Shown here: piece by piece, positions 5,895 through 6,367 of the stretch
Layout: each line of letters starts with the position of its first letter
Position numbering within the stretch: position 1 is the first letter of the stretch
NCBI GenBank assembly: GCA_045639255.1
Contig: JAZUCT010000024.1
Span: forward strand, 1-6,367
DNA from: JAZUCT01 sp045639255
GTDB taxonomy: Bacteria; Bacillota; Clostridia; Christensenellales; UBA1242
Direction: 5' to 3'
DNA: 6,367 nucleotides
The notes under the pieces: model-generated
Seen by the model: the letters and a program-made list of their open reading frames with translations, nothing else
Told to the model about the DNA's origin: nothing
The model's database searches: none
Translations under genes and position numbers: made by a program

Positions 5895-5924
5895 AAAAAA
5901 CTCGCAATTTAAGGCGAGTTTTTT
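5895..5924. terminator. Bidirectional intrinsic terminator between convergent genes
   Basis: CTCGC (5901-5905) pairs with GCGAG (5914-5918) around an 8-base loop. Six A residues on the left (5895-5900) and six T residues on the right (5919-5924) extend the stem and give a U-tract in either direction. It lies 14 bp after the stop of the membrane-protein gene and 2 bp after the stop of the minus-strand gene at 5927, so it can serve both. Confidence 0.9.
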
Positions 5925-5926
5925 GT

Positions 5927-6367
5927 TTATATTAAAACAACTTTAACTTTTTTTAATTTTGCAAATATAAATATTTTATATAAATAACTATCTTGGTTTT
6001 GTAAATCAATTTGATTAAAAAAACAAAAATCGCTTTTATTAATAATATTTCTGCATTGCTCTAAGATTTTTATTTCACCGCTTTCTTTTGTTTCATAATA
6101 AATTTCTTCAAACCCTTTTTGTGGTTTTGAATTATTAAATATAACTTCAATTCTTTTTATATTTGAAAATTCATCTAAAAGCAAAGAAACATTGTTATAA
6201 CATTCTTTTTCAAATTCAGTGTTATTAAAAAAAATATAATTTAAAACATTTGAATTATAAGTTAAGGTATCTAGCATAATATTCAAATCTTTAACTTGTT
6301 TATTTGTTAATTTGCTTTCACCAATAAAACAGCAAGTTTTAACTCTTTTAAGTTCTTCAATTCTTAA
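5927..6367 (-). CDS. SLOG-like (YpsA/DUF1273-related) protein, 5' end outside the window
   Basis: The minus-strand frame is open to the right edge: 146 codons plus stop are visible and the true start lies beyond base 6367. Starting inside at the TTG (6284-6286) or ATG (6275-6277) would remove the first conserved strand, so I extend it. Numbering from the edge, the order KTCCFIGESKL (10-20), FFNNTEFEKEC (46-56), KRIEVIF (71-77), NKSDFCFF (110-117) and KLKKVKVVLI (137-146) parallels small clostridial SLOG proteins, remembered as CCFIGHRK, FGSxSEFxxLC, KRIYVRA, DKSDFCV and KKKKxIIN. SLOG domains are Rossmann-like folds thought to bind nucleotide-type ligands. Here the usual GHRK is GESK and the Gly/Ser of the second motif are NNT, so the ligand site may be altered. 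There is no signal peptide or membrane segment in the visible part. The gene is convergent with the membrane-protein gene and shares its terminator. Real gene very likely; family assignment moderate, from memory of motifs rather than a search. Confidence 0.6.
   Translation of the reverse strand, partial: LRIEELKRVKTCCFIGESKLTNKQVKDLNIMLDTLTYNSNVLNYIFFNNTEFEKECYNNVSLLLDEFSNIKRIEVIFNNSKPQKGFEEIYYETKESGEIKILEQCRNIINKSDFCFFNQIDLQNQDSYLYKIFIFAKLKKVKVVLI

Noticed and set aside
1..6367. A new defence or mobile genetic system
   Set aside because: No transposase, integrase, nuclease, toxin-antitoxin pair or phage gene is visible. The SLOG-like protein alone is not enough to propose a conflict system without the sequence beyond the right edge.

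Overview
The window is AT-rich DNA with strong AGGAG-type ribosome binding sites, sigma-70/sigma-A-like promoters with 17-bp spacers and intrinsic terminators. This suggests an uncultured low-GC Bacillota (Clostridia-like) chromosome. Supporting this, the genes resemble clostridial types: pyruvate phosphate dikinase (PPDK), a uridine-kinase-like nucleoside kinase, a short lipoyl-less E2-like protein and a CCFIG-type SLOG-like protein. The lineage is inferred from sequence style and remembered family features; no search was run.

Layout. (i) 1-102, minus: the first 34 codons of a Ser/Gly/His-rich protein that runs off the left edge. It has a good RBS and a strong promoter (TTGACA, 17 bp, TATTAT) whose spacer is filled by a perfect 9-bp inverted repeat. 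(ii) 183-593: no gene, but a cluster of related palindromic repeat elements, two in one orientation and one or two in the other, plus loose half-elements. It closes with an intrinsic terminator for the operon to the right. (iii) 594-5208, minus: a likely three-gene operon transcribed in the order E2-like protein, ppdK, nucleoside-kinase-like protein, with gaps of 61 and 24 bp. (iv) 5309-5924, plus: a monocistronic gene for a four-helix membrane protein with a clear promoter, RBS and bidirectional terminator. (v) 5927-6367, minus: the 3' part of a SLOG-like gene, cut by the right edge of the window and convergent with the membrane-protein gene.

How the genes fit together. PPDK is the only gene whose biochemistry is secure (pyruvate + ATP + Pi to and from PEP + AMP + PPi), and all catalytic residues I could place are present. 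The kinase downstream is a stand-alone version of the catalytic half of the larger clostridial nucleoside kinases. The E2-like protein upstream has the CAT/E2 acyltransferase fold signature but lacks a lipoyl domain and has Glu where the catalytic His should be, so its role is open. A shared role in pyruvate/nucleotide energy metabolism is plausible from co-transcription but not shown. I see no CRISPR array, tRNA, rRNA, transposase or defence island. The least explained content is the palindromic repeat family, whose arms show compensatory changes, and the E2-like and SLOG-like proteins with altered key motifs.
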